From Apodemus sylvaticus (taxonomy: Eukaryota; Chordata; Mammalia; Rodentia; Muridae): a stretch of DNA of 64,000 nt. The notes under the pieces were generated by a model. The model saw nothing but the letters and a program-made list of their open reading frames with translations, made no database searches and was not told the DNA's origin. The position numbers were made by a program, and so were the translations under genes. Within the stretch, counting starts at the first letter, position 1, and each line of letters opens with the position of its first letter. Location of the stretch: contig NC_067474.1 in assembly GCF_947179515.1 (NCBI RefSeq), positions 100,935,253 through 100,999,252 on the forward strand, written 5' to 3'. Below are positions 1-11,025 of the stretch, one piece after another.

Positions 1-179
1 TTATTTTATGTGTGTAAGTGTCTGACTTTATGTATGTGCACCCTAGCATTCTTGGTGCGGAAAGAGGCCAGGAAATGATCCTGGATCAACTGGAGGTGGA
101 GATACAGGTGGCTGAGAGCCGCCACATGGATGTCCTCTGGAGCAGCCGCTAGCAGCCAACGAGCTGTCTCTCCAGCCCC
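1..179 (-). repeat. B3/B2-type SINE, cut by window start
   Basis: The + strand reads as the reverse complement of a tRNA-derived rodent SINE and ends in the diagnostic complement of the element's start (TCTCCAGCCCC at about 169-179). The tail side runs off the window. Confidence 0.75.
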
Positions 180-741
180 TACCTACTTTTCTAACTCTCA
201 AGATACAGGGCAACAGCTGCTTGAGGAAGGAAGGGCTTCCTTTGGCTTCACCATTGGAGAATATGGATGTCACGGTTGGGGGAGTCGAGGCAGCAGGAAC
301 CAAGGCAGCTGATTATACTCTGTGTATATCTTATGCTCATGAACTAAATTCCACACCTAAGGCAGAGGGCCTGAGATGGTATCCAGGAGCCAGAGTATGT
401 TCAGTAGTAGGATGCAAACTTGTACGAGGCTCCGGCCTCAATCTCCACTAAGTGCAAAGGTTTAGTCACATTAAAAGTGTCAGCATACTTATCCGATTTG
501 ACTTGAACACATTTCGGAGGTTATCGACTGAAAAGGAACAGGAACAAGGGCTGAGGATGTAGTCCAGCAAGTGGGAGGCGCTAGGGTCAACCAGAACCAC
601 AAAGAAACTGAAACAAAAGGATGTGAATTTGGAGACATTTTATATATAAATGTGAGTCCCCTACTTCTGAGTGGAAAAACAGTCACACGATCTAACCACT
701 TGAGGCTGACTCAAATGAGCAACACAGCTGGAGCCATGTGT
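180..741. other. No feature recognised
   Basis: Unique-looking sequence with short open frames under 80 codons on both strands. None has a recognisable domain or plausible splice context. No SINE boxes were seen. Confidence 0.5.
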
Positions 742-823
742 AGCACCCTATGAGGCTAGGTATTTCTATTACCTTTGAATACAGCACCCTATAAAGCTAG
801 GTACTTCAGATGCCTTCAAATAT
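742..823. repeat. Two-copy 41-bp tandem duplication
   Basis: Two adjacent diverged copies, 742-782 and 783-823, both begin AGCACCCTAT and share GCTAGGTA. The surrounding DNA is not a recognised repeat. Confidence 0.75.
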
Positions 824-1251
824 GTTACATGGGTTTTGAGTCGGGTCTGGGCTGGGTGTTTGCAGGTTCTTGGCCTCTTAGCCAAAGAATTGAAGATAAG
901 GCTTCACCCAGGATTTCTAGACTACGCCAAGTAGCTTAGAACAAATCGATGGTGCAGATTAAAGAGGAATAAGTACACTGTCAAGACTGACAACAGCAGG
1001 CCACGCAGGTGAGAATACTCATCAGAGTACTTTGGGATCCTTTTATGGAATTCAAGAGGAAGAAGAGTTTGGTTACTAAGGGGCTATACCTGACCCAAAA
1101 CAGTTCTCTATTTTGATTAATCTGTTTGATTTTACATTAATTTGCCCTGCTGCTCATGTTCCTTTCTATCATATTACATCTGGTTTTACTAATATGAATG
1201 CATAGGCAGGCATGCATTAATAAATGAGTCTCTCTAAAACTCCTCTAGAAA
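824..1251. other. No feature recognised
   Basis: AT-leaning non-repetitive sequence without coding or RNA signatures that I can support. Confidence 0.45.
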
Positions 1252-1388
1252 GGGGCTAGAGAAGTGGCTCTGCAGATAAGAGTGCGGTTCTGAGGTAGCT
1301 AAGTACATATGGGGTACATATATTGTGTAGAGAAGGTTATGTGTGCACAGTACATATAGGTGAAAGAATAGGCTATTAAATAAATTTG
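1252..1388 (+). repeat. B2-like SINE, degenerate
   Basis: Opens with a B2-type tRNA-related head (GGGGCTAGAGAAGTGGCTC) and ends in an AATAAAT-type tail. The middle is poorly conserved, so the 3' limit is approximate. Confidence 0.5.
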
Positions 1389-1820
1389 TGTGCATAGTCT
1401 CAGGATACTAAACTTCAAACCCAGGAAAAGCAGCTGAGGTGCCTATGTGACATATCAAAGAGGACCTGACCTCTTAAGTTCTCCCAGCATCCCTCAGCCC
1501 CTACTTGTTACAGGGTATTGCTGGTACCCCCAGCCTCCACCCTGAACTCTACAGTCTAAGGGCTGAGCTTCCTTTCCCCTCAAAGGTTCTTCCCTATATA
1601 ATCCAGACACTTTGGCTACCCACTCACCTTTGGCTCCTTTTGTACCTTTCGCCTCCTAGCTGCTGTGCTTGGCTCTTTCTCTCCATTCCTCTCTCCTTCT
1701 CCCCTCATGGTTCAGGGTCATTTCTACTCGGGACACTCAGAGATGTGTCTGACTCTGACTATGCTCCCCCACATATCTATAGTGAACTTTATTCTCCACC
1801 ATACCTAGAGCCAGTCATGT
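1389..1820. other. No feature recognised
   Basis: A pyrimidine-rich stretch. A 174-codon open frame begins at 1505 but derives from biased composition and runs through the TTCC repeat, so it is not treated as coding. Confidence 0.45.
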
Positions 1821-1880
1821 TCTTCCTTCCTTCCTTCCTTCCTTCCTTCCTTCCTTCCTTCCTTCCTTCCTTCCTCCTCC
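1821..1880. repeat. (TTCC)n microsatellite
   Basis: About 13 uninterrupted TTCC units followed by a short TCC/TTC run. Confidence 0.95.
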
Positions 1881-2340
1881 TCCTTCTCCGTCTTCTTTTC
1901 TTATTTTTTATTTATCCTTCAATGATTATTTTCCAAAATTCTGTTTGGAAGAACTATTCAGGATCATCACAAAAGCTACAGGGACTATTACAATGGAGTC
2001 TTGCTAAGTCAGCTAAGAGGACCACTTAGGCTGGTGTGGAGCTCAGTCCAAACCATAGCTTAGAAAGAACAAATGTGTAATCTAGAAGCAGTGGAGGGGT
2101 CAGTGGATGGACAAATCCTGAGCAGACACATAGAAGTGAATGGTACTCTGGCTGACCAACCCAGCAGGATACAAAGTTTTAAGGATTCATTCCATTTTCT
2201 CTTCCTACACCATCTTAGAAGCTCAGTGTGTGTGTAGCTATAACCTCATCTTAGACAATATTGTCCCATTTTAAACTCCCAGTATTTTAAGTGTTGTATT
2301 GCTGTATTTAAAGGTCAAAGAGATGAGCTCAGATAACAAA
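1881..2340. other. No feature recognised
   Basis: Non-repetitive AT-rich sequence without recognisable genes. Confidence 0.4.
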
Positions 2341-2520
2341 TGTTAGGTAAAGTGGCATGGGTCTTTAGTTACAGCACTTGGGAGGCAGAGGTTGGCAGAT
2401 GTCTGAGTTCCAGGCCAGCCTGGCCTGCAGTACAAATACCAGAACAGCCAGGGATATATAGCCAGACCCAGGCTCAAGCAAACAAACAAACAAACACCAA
2501 ACAAACAAACAAACAAAAAA
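2341..2520 (+). repeat. B1 SINE
   Basis: 7SL-derived B1 in sense orientation, with CAGCACTTGGGAGGCAGAGG and GGCCAGCCTGG. The tail is an expanded (CAAA)n run. Confidence 0.9.
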
Positions 2521-2865
2521 CTATTAAGAGAGCTATTTGGGATCACAACTTTATAGTAGTGCATGAGGTTTGCCTCGGAGAGAGGTGGAGAGGGCTTTAT
2601 TTTCAATCCCAACACCAAAAGACTATTTGCACAAAACAGCAGTTTAGCTAAGCCTTTAAGTCCATTTACATAACAGAGAAGCCAAGAAAGTAGGGAAAGT
2701 GGAGTGCAGCAAGTATAAGTGTGGGGTCCAGAAGGAGTTTGTGGGTCTCTTGTGGGGTTCAAGAAAAACGTAGAAATTTCATTATTTGCATAATGTTTAT
2801 GTTTCTATGGCTTCATCCTGATGAAGACTACTGCTGTTGATTTTGGGTTTAGTCTCAACCTCCTA

Positions 2866-2947
2866 GGTGTATTGGTACACACCTTTAATGCCAGCACTTG
2901 AGAGGCAGAGGCAGGTAGATCTCTGTGAGTTTGAGTCTACAAGTTAA
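2866..2947 (+). repeat. Truncated B1 SINE
   Basis: Left half of a B1 (CCAGCACTTGAGAGGCAGAG). The right half is missing. Confidence 0.8.
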
Positions 2948-3219
2948 GTCCTAGAATGCTGAAGGCCATATGATTGAAAAGATACAGCTTTTAGCCTAAA
3001 GGGTGTTATGTAGGTAGATGCCCCTTTTTCTTTTTACTGAGCATAAACACAGGGCTGTCTTGGAGGAGGGGCTGGGACAGTTCTCAGGGTCTCTTTCCTC
3101 CTTGCTATGAGCTGGGGCATAGGCCTTGCAGCTGGAGGAAAGACCTTGCAGTTTTAAAAGTAGCAAAACAAAGAAAATCAGAAACTAAGACACCTTTCAA
3201 ATGCAAATGTGGGCTATCT

Positions 3220-3254
3220 GTTGCCAGCAACCACTGAGCTATTTCTCTCGCCCT
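3220..3254 (-). repeat. B2 SINE remnant
   Basis: Short reverse-complement fragment of a B2 head (CCACTGAGCTATTTCTC). It lies just outside the left target-site duplication of the next L1. Confidence 0.5.
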
Positions 3255-3257
3255 ACT

Positions 3258-3270
3258 ATAAAGACTTTTT
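3258..3270. repeat. L1 target-site duplication, left copy
   Basis: The 13-bp ATAAAGACTTTTT recurs exactly at 4869-4881, bracketing the inverted L1. Confidence 0.9.
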
Positions 3271-4868
3271 GTGCTAATATCCACTTATCAGTAAATGCAT
3301 ACTATGTGTGTTCTTTTGTGATTGGGTTACCTCACTCAGGATGATATTTTCTAGTTTCATCCGTTTGCCTAAGAATTTCATGAAGTCATTGCTTTTAATA
3401 GTTCAGCAGTACTCCACTGTGTAAATGCACCACACTTTCTGTATTCATTCCTCTGTTGAAGGACATCTAGGTTCTTTTCAGCTTCTGACTATTATAAATA
3501 GGGATGCTGGGCTGGAGATATGGCTCAGCAGTTAAGAGCACTGACTGCTCTTTCGGAGGTCCTGAGTTCAATTCCCAGCAACCACATGGTAGCTAACAAC
3601 CATCTGTAATTGAGTCTGGTGCCCTCTTCTGGTGTGTCTGAAGAGAGCAATGGTGCTGTACTCATATGTAAAAAAATAAATAAATAAATATTTAAAAAAT
3701 GATAAGGCTGCTATGAACATAGTAGAGCATGTGTTCTTGTTATATATTAGAGAATCTTTTGGGTATATGCCCAGGAGTGGTATATCTGGGTCCACGGGTA
3801 TTACTATGTCTAATTTTCTGAGGAACTGCCAGACTGATTTCCAGAGTGGTTGTACCAGCTTGCAATCCCACCAACAATGGAGGAGTGTTCCTCTTTCTCC
3901 TCATCCTAGTCAGCATCTACTGTCCCCTGAGTTTTTTATCTCAGCCACCTGATTGATGTGAGGTTGAATCTCAGGGTTATTTTGATTTGCATTTTCCTGA
4001 TAACTAAGGATGTTGAACATTTCTTTAAATGTTTCTCGGCCATTCAGTATTCCTCAGTTGAGAATTCTTTGTTTAGCTCTGTACCCCATTTTTTAATGGT
4101 ATGCATTCACTGATAAGTAAATATTAGCCCAAAAGCTCCTAATACCCAAGATACAACTCACAGACCACATGAAGCTCAAGAAGAAGGAAGACCAAAGTGT
4201 GGATGCTTCAGTCCTTCTTAGAAAAGGGAACAAAATACTCACAGGATCAAATATATGGACAAAGTGTAGAGCAGAAACTGAAGGAAAGGCCATCCAGAGA
4301 CTGTTCCACCTGGGGATTCATCCCATATACAGTCACCAAATCCCTACACTATTGTGGATGCCAAGAAGTGCTTGCTGAAAGGAACCTGATATAACTGTCT
4401 CCTGAGAGGCTCTGCCAGAGCCTTACAAATATAGAGGCTGATGCTCACAGTCAACCATTGGACTGAGCACAGGGTCCCCAATGGTGGAGTTAGAGAAAGG
4501 ACTGAAGGAGCTGAAGGGGTTTGCAACCCCATAGGAAGAACAACAATATCAACCAACCAGACCCCTCAGTGTTCCCAGGGGCTAATCCACCAACCAAGGA
4601 GTACACATGGCTCCAGCTGCATATGTAGCAGAGGCTGGCCTTGGCAGGCATCAACGGGAGGAGAGGTCCTTGTTCCTATGAAGACTCAGTAGATGCCCCA
4701 GTGTAGGGGAATGGAGGGTGGGGAGGCGGGAGTGGGTGGGTAGGTGAAGGAACACCCTCATAGAAGTGGGGGTGGGGTGGAGGGATGGGATAGGGGGTTT
4801 CCTGGAGTGGGGGAAACTGGGAAAGGGGATAACATTTGAAATGTAAATAAAGAACATATCCAACAAAA
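3271..4868 (+). mobile_element. 5'-truncated, 5'-inverted LINE-1 (twin-priming structure)
   Basis: Positions 4099-4868 read in the sense direction as the extreme ORF2 end and 3' UTR of a murine L1, finishing with AAATGTAAATAAAG and an A-rich tail. Positions 3271-4098 are the reverse complement of the adjoining upstream part, the ORF2 C-terminal coding region. A 30-bp overlap of L1 sequence is present in both arms (3273-3302 and 4099-4128), as seen when both target ends prime reverse transcription. A B2 SINE later landed in the inverted arm. The 13-bp flanking duplication encloses both arms, so one insertion event made the whole structure. The ORF2 remnants are not functional. Confidence 0.93.
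3509..3700 (+). repeat. B2 SINE nested in L1
   Basis: Near full-length B2: head GGCTGGAGATATGGCTCAGC, GTGTGTCTGAAGA near the 3' end, and an AAATAAATAAATA tail. Diverged duplicated target around AGGNTGCT is seen at about 3501-3508 and 3704-3711. It is younger than the L1 that it interrupts. Confidence 0.93.
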
Positions 4869-4881
4869 ATAAAGACTTTTT
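4869..4881. repeat. L1 target-site duplication, right copy
   Basis: Exact copy of 3258-3270, immediately after the L1 A-rich tail. Confidence 0.9.
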
Positions 4882-4934
4882 ATTGTCTGCTTATATCTCA
4901 CCTAGACCCTGTTCATTACAGAGCAGAGTGGCTA

Positions 4935-5358
4935 TGTTGTATATTTTTATGTCACCTTGATATAAACTAGAATCATCTGAAAGGAGGGAACATCAATTAA
5001 GAGAATGACTCTATAAGATCCAGCTGTAGGTCATTTTCTTAATTAGTGGTTGAAGGAGAGTCCAACCTATTGTGGGTGGTGCCATCGCCGGGCTGGTGGT
5101 CCTAGGTTTATAGACAGCAGGCTGAGCGAGCCATACTGTGCCTGCCAACAATCAGCTCCCCTGTGTGGCCTTTGCATCAGCTCCTGACTCCGAGTTCCCC
5201 GTCTATTTGAAGTTCCTGCCTTGCTTGAATTCCTGTCCTGATTTCCTTCTATGATGAACAATGATTTGGAAGCATAAACCAAATAAATTTTGTTCTCCCC
5301 AAGTTGCTTTGGCCACGGTGTTTCATCACAGCAATAAAAACCCTAACTAGGACAGCGG
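4935..5358 (-). mobile_element. Rodent hAT-like non-autonomous repeat (URR1-type, name tentative)
   Basis: Ends with the family terminus ATAAAAACCCTAACTAGGACA and contains AACAATGATTTGGAAGC. The same family recurs at 8758, 14703 and 40862. The repeated termini and size support one family. The URR1 name is from memory and unverified. Confidence 0.65.
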
Positions 5359-5455
5359 CTCATTCCTGCAATCAACAAAGCCAGCCTGAACAGCATAGAA
5401 AGCTCATGACCAGCCTGGGCTACAGACTAAGATACTGTAACAAAGCAACAGAAGT
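5359..5455 (+). repeat. Degenerate B1-like SINE
   Basis: Contains CCAGCCTGGGCTACAGACTA and an A-rich end. The left half is barely recognisable. Confidence 0.5.
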
Positions 5456-6295
5456 CAAAAAGAAAACTAAGCATAAAGCATCTGCTAATGGATAGAAAAG
5501 ATAAAGAAGATGAGTGGCTTGTCTTGGAGCTCATGAGAAAATATCCTAAATCTCTCTTTCCTAGAACAGATGTGTGACTCGACTCGAAGCTAGAGCCTAC
5601 ATGACCTCCTATCACGACCCAAATCACCCTTCAGCTTCTCCAGGGGATGAACCCATTTTGTGCCCTCCATCACCTTAGCACTGGTGAAGAGATGACTCCT
5701 GCTTAGGAGGAGCCTCGAGGTCATGCTCAGCTGGGGTTTTTCTGTGCTGAATCAATGCCTCAGAAACAGAACATGAGAAGAGCAAGACTTGCATACTTAA
5801 AAAAGATCATATGTCACACACAGTCTTAAGGAAGGTGCCAATCAGGGACATAGTTAGCAGTAAACTAGTTGCTTAATGGACCTCTAGGAAACAAAAACTA
5901 TAAACATCTCTTTCAAAGGGCTTAGAAAACAAATAACAAAAGGCTTATATAAATCAAAGAAAGTACATTAGAAAAGATTGTAAACCAGGCAGCCAATGAG
6001 GTATGCAAGGACAAGGAAGAGACTGACTGAGCTCACCAGATAAAAGTGTGCCTTGCCTCCATACTGTTTCAAGAAGGAATTATGGGATGCAGTTCCCAAA
6101 CTGCCCCAGTGAATGCAAACAGGAGGCAGTGGGTGGACCCTGAGCACAGCGTAAAAGTCAAGCCCGCTGTCTTGTGAGATAGCCTCTCTGATGATGCTGT
6201 AACTACCCCCTTTCCCACATCTAAACAGGATTGCATTCTTCCATACAGATTTCTTTTTTTACTAGAGGGAGGGTGGAGAAAGCAGCAAGGTTTGC
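5456..6295. other. No feature recognised
   Basis: 840 bp of largely non-repetitive DNA. Short open frames only, with no supported exon. Confidence 0.45.
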
Positions 6296-6404
6296 TCAGA
6301 GCTTCACTGTGTAGCCCTAGCTGGCATAGAACTCACAGAGATCCGCCTGCCTCTGCCTCCCCTCCCCCCCCAGCACTTGGATTATAAGTATATGCCACCA
6401 TGCC
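6296..6404 (-). repeat. B1 SINE
   Basis: Reverse-complement B1 (AACTCACAGAGATCCGCCTG) interrupted by a short C-run at about 6359-6370. Confidence 0.85.
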
Positions 6405-6544
6405 TCAAGTCTTTATACAGAGACTTCTAGGAACAAATATACTACTCTGTTTGCTTAGAAGGTAAAATGAGACTTCATAGAAGCTCTTACCATGTATATT
6501 TATTAAGGCCTTTGTAAGTTATTGATTTAAATTTCCAATCTTTA

Positions 6545-6800
6545 TATTTTTTAGAAGACAGGGTCTTGTGTACTCTAGGCTGGCCTCAAAGTCATTATGC
6601 AGTTGAAGATGACCTTGAATGCCTGATCCTCCCGCCTCTTTCTCCTGAGTGCTGAGATTATAGGCATATGCCCCACGCCTAGTTTATATAATACTAGGAA
6701 TCAAACCCGGGACTTAGTTCATGCTACGTATGTGATTGTACTCTACCAAATGAACTCATGCTGGGAAAGTTCTGTACCAGCTGAGCTCATCCCCAGACCA
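6545..6800 (-). repeat. B4-type composite SINE (B1-like plus ID-like)
   Basis: A B1F-like reverse complement (6555-6685) is followed directly by an ID-like tRNA head in the same orientation (ATCAAACCCGGGACTTAG). That order is typical of B4. Confidence 0.7.
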
Positions 6801-6837
6801 CACAGACTTTACACTCTTTCCTAATATTTATATCATA

Positions 6838-6952
6838 CAAACATATTTACATGTATATATACATACATACACACATACATATTCTTCCTTTTTTCTTTTT
6901 GTGTATGTGTCTGTGAGTGTGTGTGTGTGTGTGCACACACACGCGCTCGCTT
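6838..6952. repeat. Mixed AT/CA/TG simple repeats
   Basis: ATACATACATACACAC-type units, then a (TG)n run turning into (CA)n at about 6918-6945. The TG-CA junction is palindromic. Confidence 0.85.
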
Positions 6953-6954
6953 AG

Positions 6955-7095
6955 GGGTGGTATTCTTATTCATGTTTTTGAGCCAGGTTCTCTTGTAGTA
7001 CATATTTATATAGCCAAAGATAATGCTTAAATTCTGATATTCCTGCTTCTACCTACGAAAATCTGGGATTACAGACTTTTACCAACATAGCTGGC
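6955..7095 (-). repeat. Old B1F-like SINE
   Basis: Reverse complement with TCTGGGATTACAGACTTTTA. Highly diverged. Confidence 0.6.
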
Positions 7096-7199
7096 TGAAC
7101 TTGTTTTTCTAAAGCTGATATTCTACATAGTTTTGTTTGGTTTAATACTCTTTTATTTATAACATTTTTCTTTTTTGTTGTTGTTTACTTTTATTTTCA

Positions 7200-7335
7200 T
7201 TTTGTTTTCTGACATGGGGTCTCATATTCCATGCGGGCCTTAGATCCACTATGTAGCAATCACATAGCTATTAACTTCTGATTCTCCTGCCTCTACCTTC
7301 CAAGTGCTGGGATTACAAGAGTGTAATGCTACTTC
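7200..7335 (-). repeat. Old B1F-like SINE
   Basis: Reverse complement with CCAAGTGCTGGGATTACAAG and GGGGTCTCATATTCC. Confidence 0.7.
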
Positions 7336-7825
7336 TATGCAGAGCAGAGGAAGGCCTGAATGATATGTGTTGTTGACTCGAGCACAGGCATGTCAAGGAA
7401 GCCAGTGCCTCATCCCTATGGAAATAGCAAAGCTGTCCCTAGGTGAGGCTCAGAAGGATGCAGAGCCTTTCTCTGGTCCAAGCACAGGGTGTTCAGAAAA
7501 TGTTGACTGTATCTTCCTCCTCCAGAATGTTTACAGCCTAAGACTGCTCCCCAGTGGAGACACCTACCAAGATTAGCTATCCTCACCTCCTTATTCTGCT
7601 GTATACAACAAATTGGCATCCTCCTTTCAGAAGTATAAAATGAACTTTCTGAGTTTCCCTGTTGCTGTTACTGGGTGTGCTTCTCCATGAGAGTGCACAG
7701 CTGACCTGATCCCAGCTTCTCTGCACATGTGTCTGTCTGTCCTTTACCTTGTTCCCTTGTTTTCCCAGGAATGTCAATCCCTTGAACCAAGCAGAGTGAG
7801 TATGGTACATTCCAATTTCTGTATT
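7336..7825. other. No feature recognised
   Basis: Unique-looking sequence. Two open frames of 67-75 codons have no recognisable domains. Confidence 0.4.
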
Positions 7826-7897
7826 GCTAGTATGAAGCCCAGGGCTTCCTCCATGCTAAGGTACTTACATGCACCAAATTAGCTACAGCCCCACTCT
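7826..7897 (-). repeat. ID/B4-head fragment
   Basis: Reverse complement of a tRNA-like head (AAGCCCAGGGCTTCCTCC ... CTACAGCCCCA). Confidence 0.6.
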
Positions 7898-8164
7898 AAT
7901 ACTTATTTCCTGGCTGCTTAATGTTTCCTCTTGGGGTTTCAGGAAGCAGTAGTTAACAAATTAAACAAACATGGCAACTCTCCTCGAGAGAAGCAAAAGC
8001 TTGTTGTACGATAAGTGCAAAGAATGTGACAGAAACTAAACTTATCTCCTCAGTCTCTATTAGCACTATCTTTTCTCATGAAGAGAGCCCAGATTTGATT
8101 GGAAGTGGGAGGGAAACAACATGTCCTCTGTAACAGGTGATATTTCCTAAAAATAGCATCCCAT

Positions 8165-8290
8165 CTAGGAATAGCAAAGAGTACCTGTAATCTCAGCACT
8201 GAAGAGGTGGTGGTCAGAAGATCAGGTGTAAGACCAACTCATCTGCATAGCAGTCCATGCTCGTAACCAAAGGCTGAGCCAGCTCTCCAA
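8165..8290 (+). repeat. Degenerate B1-like SINE
   Basis: Retains ACCTGTAATCTCAGCACT. The remainder is heavily diverged. Confidence 0.5.
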
Positions 8291-8396
8291 CCTCAGACAA
8301 TTTCCTCTTAATCGAAACCCAAGATCTCATCTGCAAACTGTGAGCCTGCTTTCCCTCATTTATCCCATGCGAATGTGTGACAGTTGGAAATCCCTG

Positions 8397-8577
8397 GGCT
8401 GGAGAGATGGCTCAGAGGTAAGAGATTATAGAGGACAAGAGTTTGGGTTCCCCCAACAACACTGTAACTCCAACTCCAGGGTATTGAACACCCTCTTCTG
8501 GCCCACTTGGGCATTTGCACTCATGTGACAGATAAACAAACACATGTGAATAATAAAACAAAAATAATAAACAAAAA
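8397..8577 (+). repeat. B2/B3-type SINE
   Basis: Head GGCTGGAGAGATGGCTCAG, then CACCCTCTTCTGGCC and an AATAAAAC tail. Confidence 0.85.
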
Positions 8578-8715
8578 TCTCACCAGCACCCAAGAAGGAT
8601 CTGTCAACCTTCTATTGTTTGATACATTTTAATTCCAAGTGCCTTAAGCCTACATTAAAACAACAATAGTGACTTAAACAAACAGAACCTCTTACCAGAA
8701 CTATACTATAGTGTA

Positions 8716-8717
<2 letters not shown>

Positions 8718-8762
<45 letters not shown>

Positions 8763-8763
8763 T
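8718..8763. repeat. (GT)n microsatellite
   Basis: About 21 GT units, abutting the start of the next dispersed repeat. Confidence 0.95.
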
Positions 8764-9144
8764 GAACTTGACACAAGATAGAGATTTCTGGAATAGGGAG
8801 CCTCATTTGAGAAAATGCTTCCATCAGATTGGCCTGTAGGCAAGTCTGTAAGTCATTTTCTTGATTAGAGATTGATGCAGGAAGACCCAGTTCACCATGC
8901 CACCCCTGGTCAGGTATACAAAGGCAGACTAAGGAAGCCATGATAGCAATCTGTAAACAGTTGTTTCTCATTGGTCTCTGCTTCAGTTTCTGCCTCCAGG
9001 TTCCTGACCTGACTCCTCTCATTGATGGTGTAAGACCTTAGAGTCTTGGGTTAAAAAGAAGCCATTCCTGCCCACCCACCCCCACCCCCAGGTGCTTTTT
9101 GGTCCAAATGATTTATCATAGTAACAAAAACCAGACCAAGATAG
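8758..9144 (-). mobile_element. Rodent hAT-like non-autonomous repeat (URR1-type, tentative)
   Basis: Starts TGTGAACTTGACACAAG, the complement of the family end, and finishes AACAAAAACCAGACCAAGA. Shares internal order with 4935-5358. Confidence 0.6.
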
Positions 9145-9394
9145 ATATTCATTTCAAACCAGATTGGTTAATCCTCTTGTACAAATAACAGAAGAGTCTT
9201 GACCCAGCTCAGAGATTCTAGGAGATATCCCAGAAATCTTTAAGACTAGACCCAGGGGCATGATACCACCTGCCTCTCTCCCTCTCTTCCCATGGCTGTC
9301 AGCTTTACGATTTCACTTATTTTGAGAACAAGTGCTACATCCATATATTTACCTATTATAGTAGGTTATGTTAGGGACTTTAGGTTAAAGAATA
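9145..9394. other. No feature recognised
   Basis: Short unique-looking spacer. Confidence 0.4.
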
Positions 9395-9745
9395 TGGGTG
9401 CTAGATGGTAAAGTGCTTGCTGTGTAAGCATGAAGAGTTAAGTTCAGCTCTCCAGCACACAGGTTCAAAACCTAGGTATGGTGGTACATACCTACAATCC
9501 CAGCAGTGGGCAGGTAGAAGCAGGAGGATCCCTGGGGCTTGCTGGCCTGCCAACCTAGACAACTACTGAACTCTAAGTTCAATGAAACTCCTTGTCTAAA
9601 AAATACATAAATACATAAATAAATAAATTAGACATCAATTGAGTGTGCCACCTGACAGTGACTTCTAGCCTCCACATGAGCACACGTGTACACAGGTACA
9701 TAGACACTTGGATTCACATGAACACATACATATATACATTAGCAG
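9395..9745 (+). repeat. RSINE1/B4-type SINE
   Basis: tRNA-like head (GTAAAGTGCTTGCTGTGTAAG), a B1-like middle (CTACAATCCCAGCAGTGGG), then the characteristic CTTCTAGCCTCCACATGAGC end. An ACATAAATA run lies inside. Confidence 0.75.
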
Positions 9746-9807
9746 AAATAAAAATACAAAAATTTAAAATCCTACCAATTGCTCTGAAAAAAAAATCTAG
9801 GTTGTAA

Positions 9808-9950
9808 ATTTAGGTGGTGCATACCTGTAATCCCAGCACTTGGGAGACAGAGGCAGGTGGATCTCTGTGAGTTCTAAGTTAGCCTGGTCTACAGAGTGAG
9901 TTCCAGGTCAATCAAGGCTACACAGAGAAACCCTGTCTGTCTCAAAAAAG
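9808..9950 (+). repeat. B1 SINE
   Basis: Near-complete sense B1 (CTGTAATCCCAGCACTTGGG ... AGAGAAACCCTGTCTGTC). Confidence 0.93.
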
Positions 9951-9952
9951 TA

Positions 9953-10160
9953 TTTCCTGTGTGTGAGTATTTGTCTGGATATATGTATATGCATCATGCA
10001 TATACAACACGTACAGGTCTGCTACCCAAAGAAGGCAGGGAAGGTGCCAGACCTCATGAAATTGGAGTTACGGATAGTTGTGAACAACCACATTGGTGCT
10101 GAAGTCCTCTGCAAGAACAACAGGTGATTTTAACCACAGAGTCTTCTCTCAAGCCCCAGC
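9953..10160 (-). repeat. B2/B3-type SINE
   Basis: Reverse complement, with GGAGTTACGGATAGTTGTGA and closing CAAGCCCC. It lies tail to tail with the preceding B1. Confidence 0.8.
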
Positions 10161-10235
10161 ATCCTGAAATTTTTTAAAAATACATTTTAATATATTTGGT
10201 TTATAGTAGAGTTAAATATGCATTGACAACCATTA

Positions 10236-10335
10236 AAACAAAATCCCAGCATAAGAGAGACCAATCTTAATAAGTTCGAAGCCAGCCTGGTCCACATAGC
10301 AACTTCCAAGCTTGCCAAGGCAACTTAGTGAGAGG
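10236..10335 (+). repeat. Partial B1 SINE
   Basis: Retains AAGCCAGCCTGGTCCACATA. The A-rich tail has been replaced by a CAGA repeat. Confidence 0.6.
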
Positions 10336-10343
10336 CTGAATGG

Positions 10344-10398
10344 ATAGACAGACAGACAAGACAGGCAGACAGGCAGACAGACAGACAGACAGACGGAT
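10344..10398. repeat. (CAGA)n microsatellite
   Basis: Imperfect CAGA/CAGG units, apparently grown from the tail of the preceding B1. Confidence 0.9.
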
Positions 10399-10420
10399 AG
10401 ATGTAAAATTGCAAACTTTT

Positions 10421-10545
10421 AACTGGGCATGGTAGTGCCTGCTTGAAATACCAGCTCTTGGGTGGAACAGTGGACTCATAAATTCAAGGCCATCTTCAGT
10501 GACAAAGAGGGTTTGAAGCCAGCCTGGGTGTCTTAAAAAGCCCCA
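10421..10545 (+). repeat. Degenerate B1-like SINE
   Basis: Starts AACTGGGCATGGTAGTGCC, with a later GAAGCCAGCCTGGGTGTC. Confidence 0.65.
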
Positions 10546-11025
10546 CCCCAAGGAAAACCCAAAGGAAAACAAATTGCTTTCCACATTTATTGCTCATTTG
10601 TATTTTTGCTTTGAAGATATGTCTGTAGTTTATTGTTATACCTTTTTCCTTCCAAGCTTCTATGTTGTCTTTATTGATTTAAGATGCCGCACACATTATC
10701 GATTAAACTGCTACACACGTTTTGTCAGATACCTTGAAAGATTTTTATACTTTGTAATTTACCTTTCAATTTTTTTGAGTTTCTGTTGAAGTGACTTGAA
10801 TTTTTCATGTAGTTAAATCTTTGGTTTGATTCCTTCGTGATTTAGTCCATTGATTTTGCTCTTAAACAATTCTTCCTTCAGCTTAGGAGCAGGTAAATAG
10901 TTCCCCAAATATTCTTCCAGTTTCTCAGCCAGCACCTTGGCAAACATTGATTTTGTTTCAGACACATGCTTTAATATTTATCTTACATTGAGCGCTCTTC
11001 AACTTTAACACGAGGAATTAATTTT
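10546..11025. other. No feature recognised
   Basis: T-rich unique-looking sequence. I see nothing that supports an exon. Confidence 0.4.

Noticed and set aside
1505..2029. 174-codon + strand frame
   Set aside because: Runs through the (TTCC)n repeat, with Leu/Pro/Ser-rich low-complexity residues.
6838..6952. Possible CRISPR-like or regulatory direct repeats
   Set aside because: Simple CA/TA/TG microsatellites. The window is mammalian and no spacer-repeat array exists.
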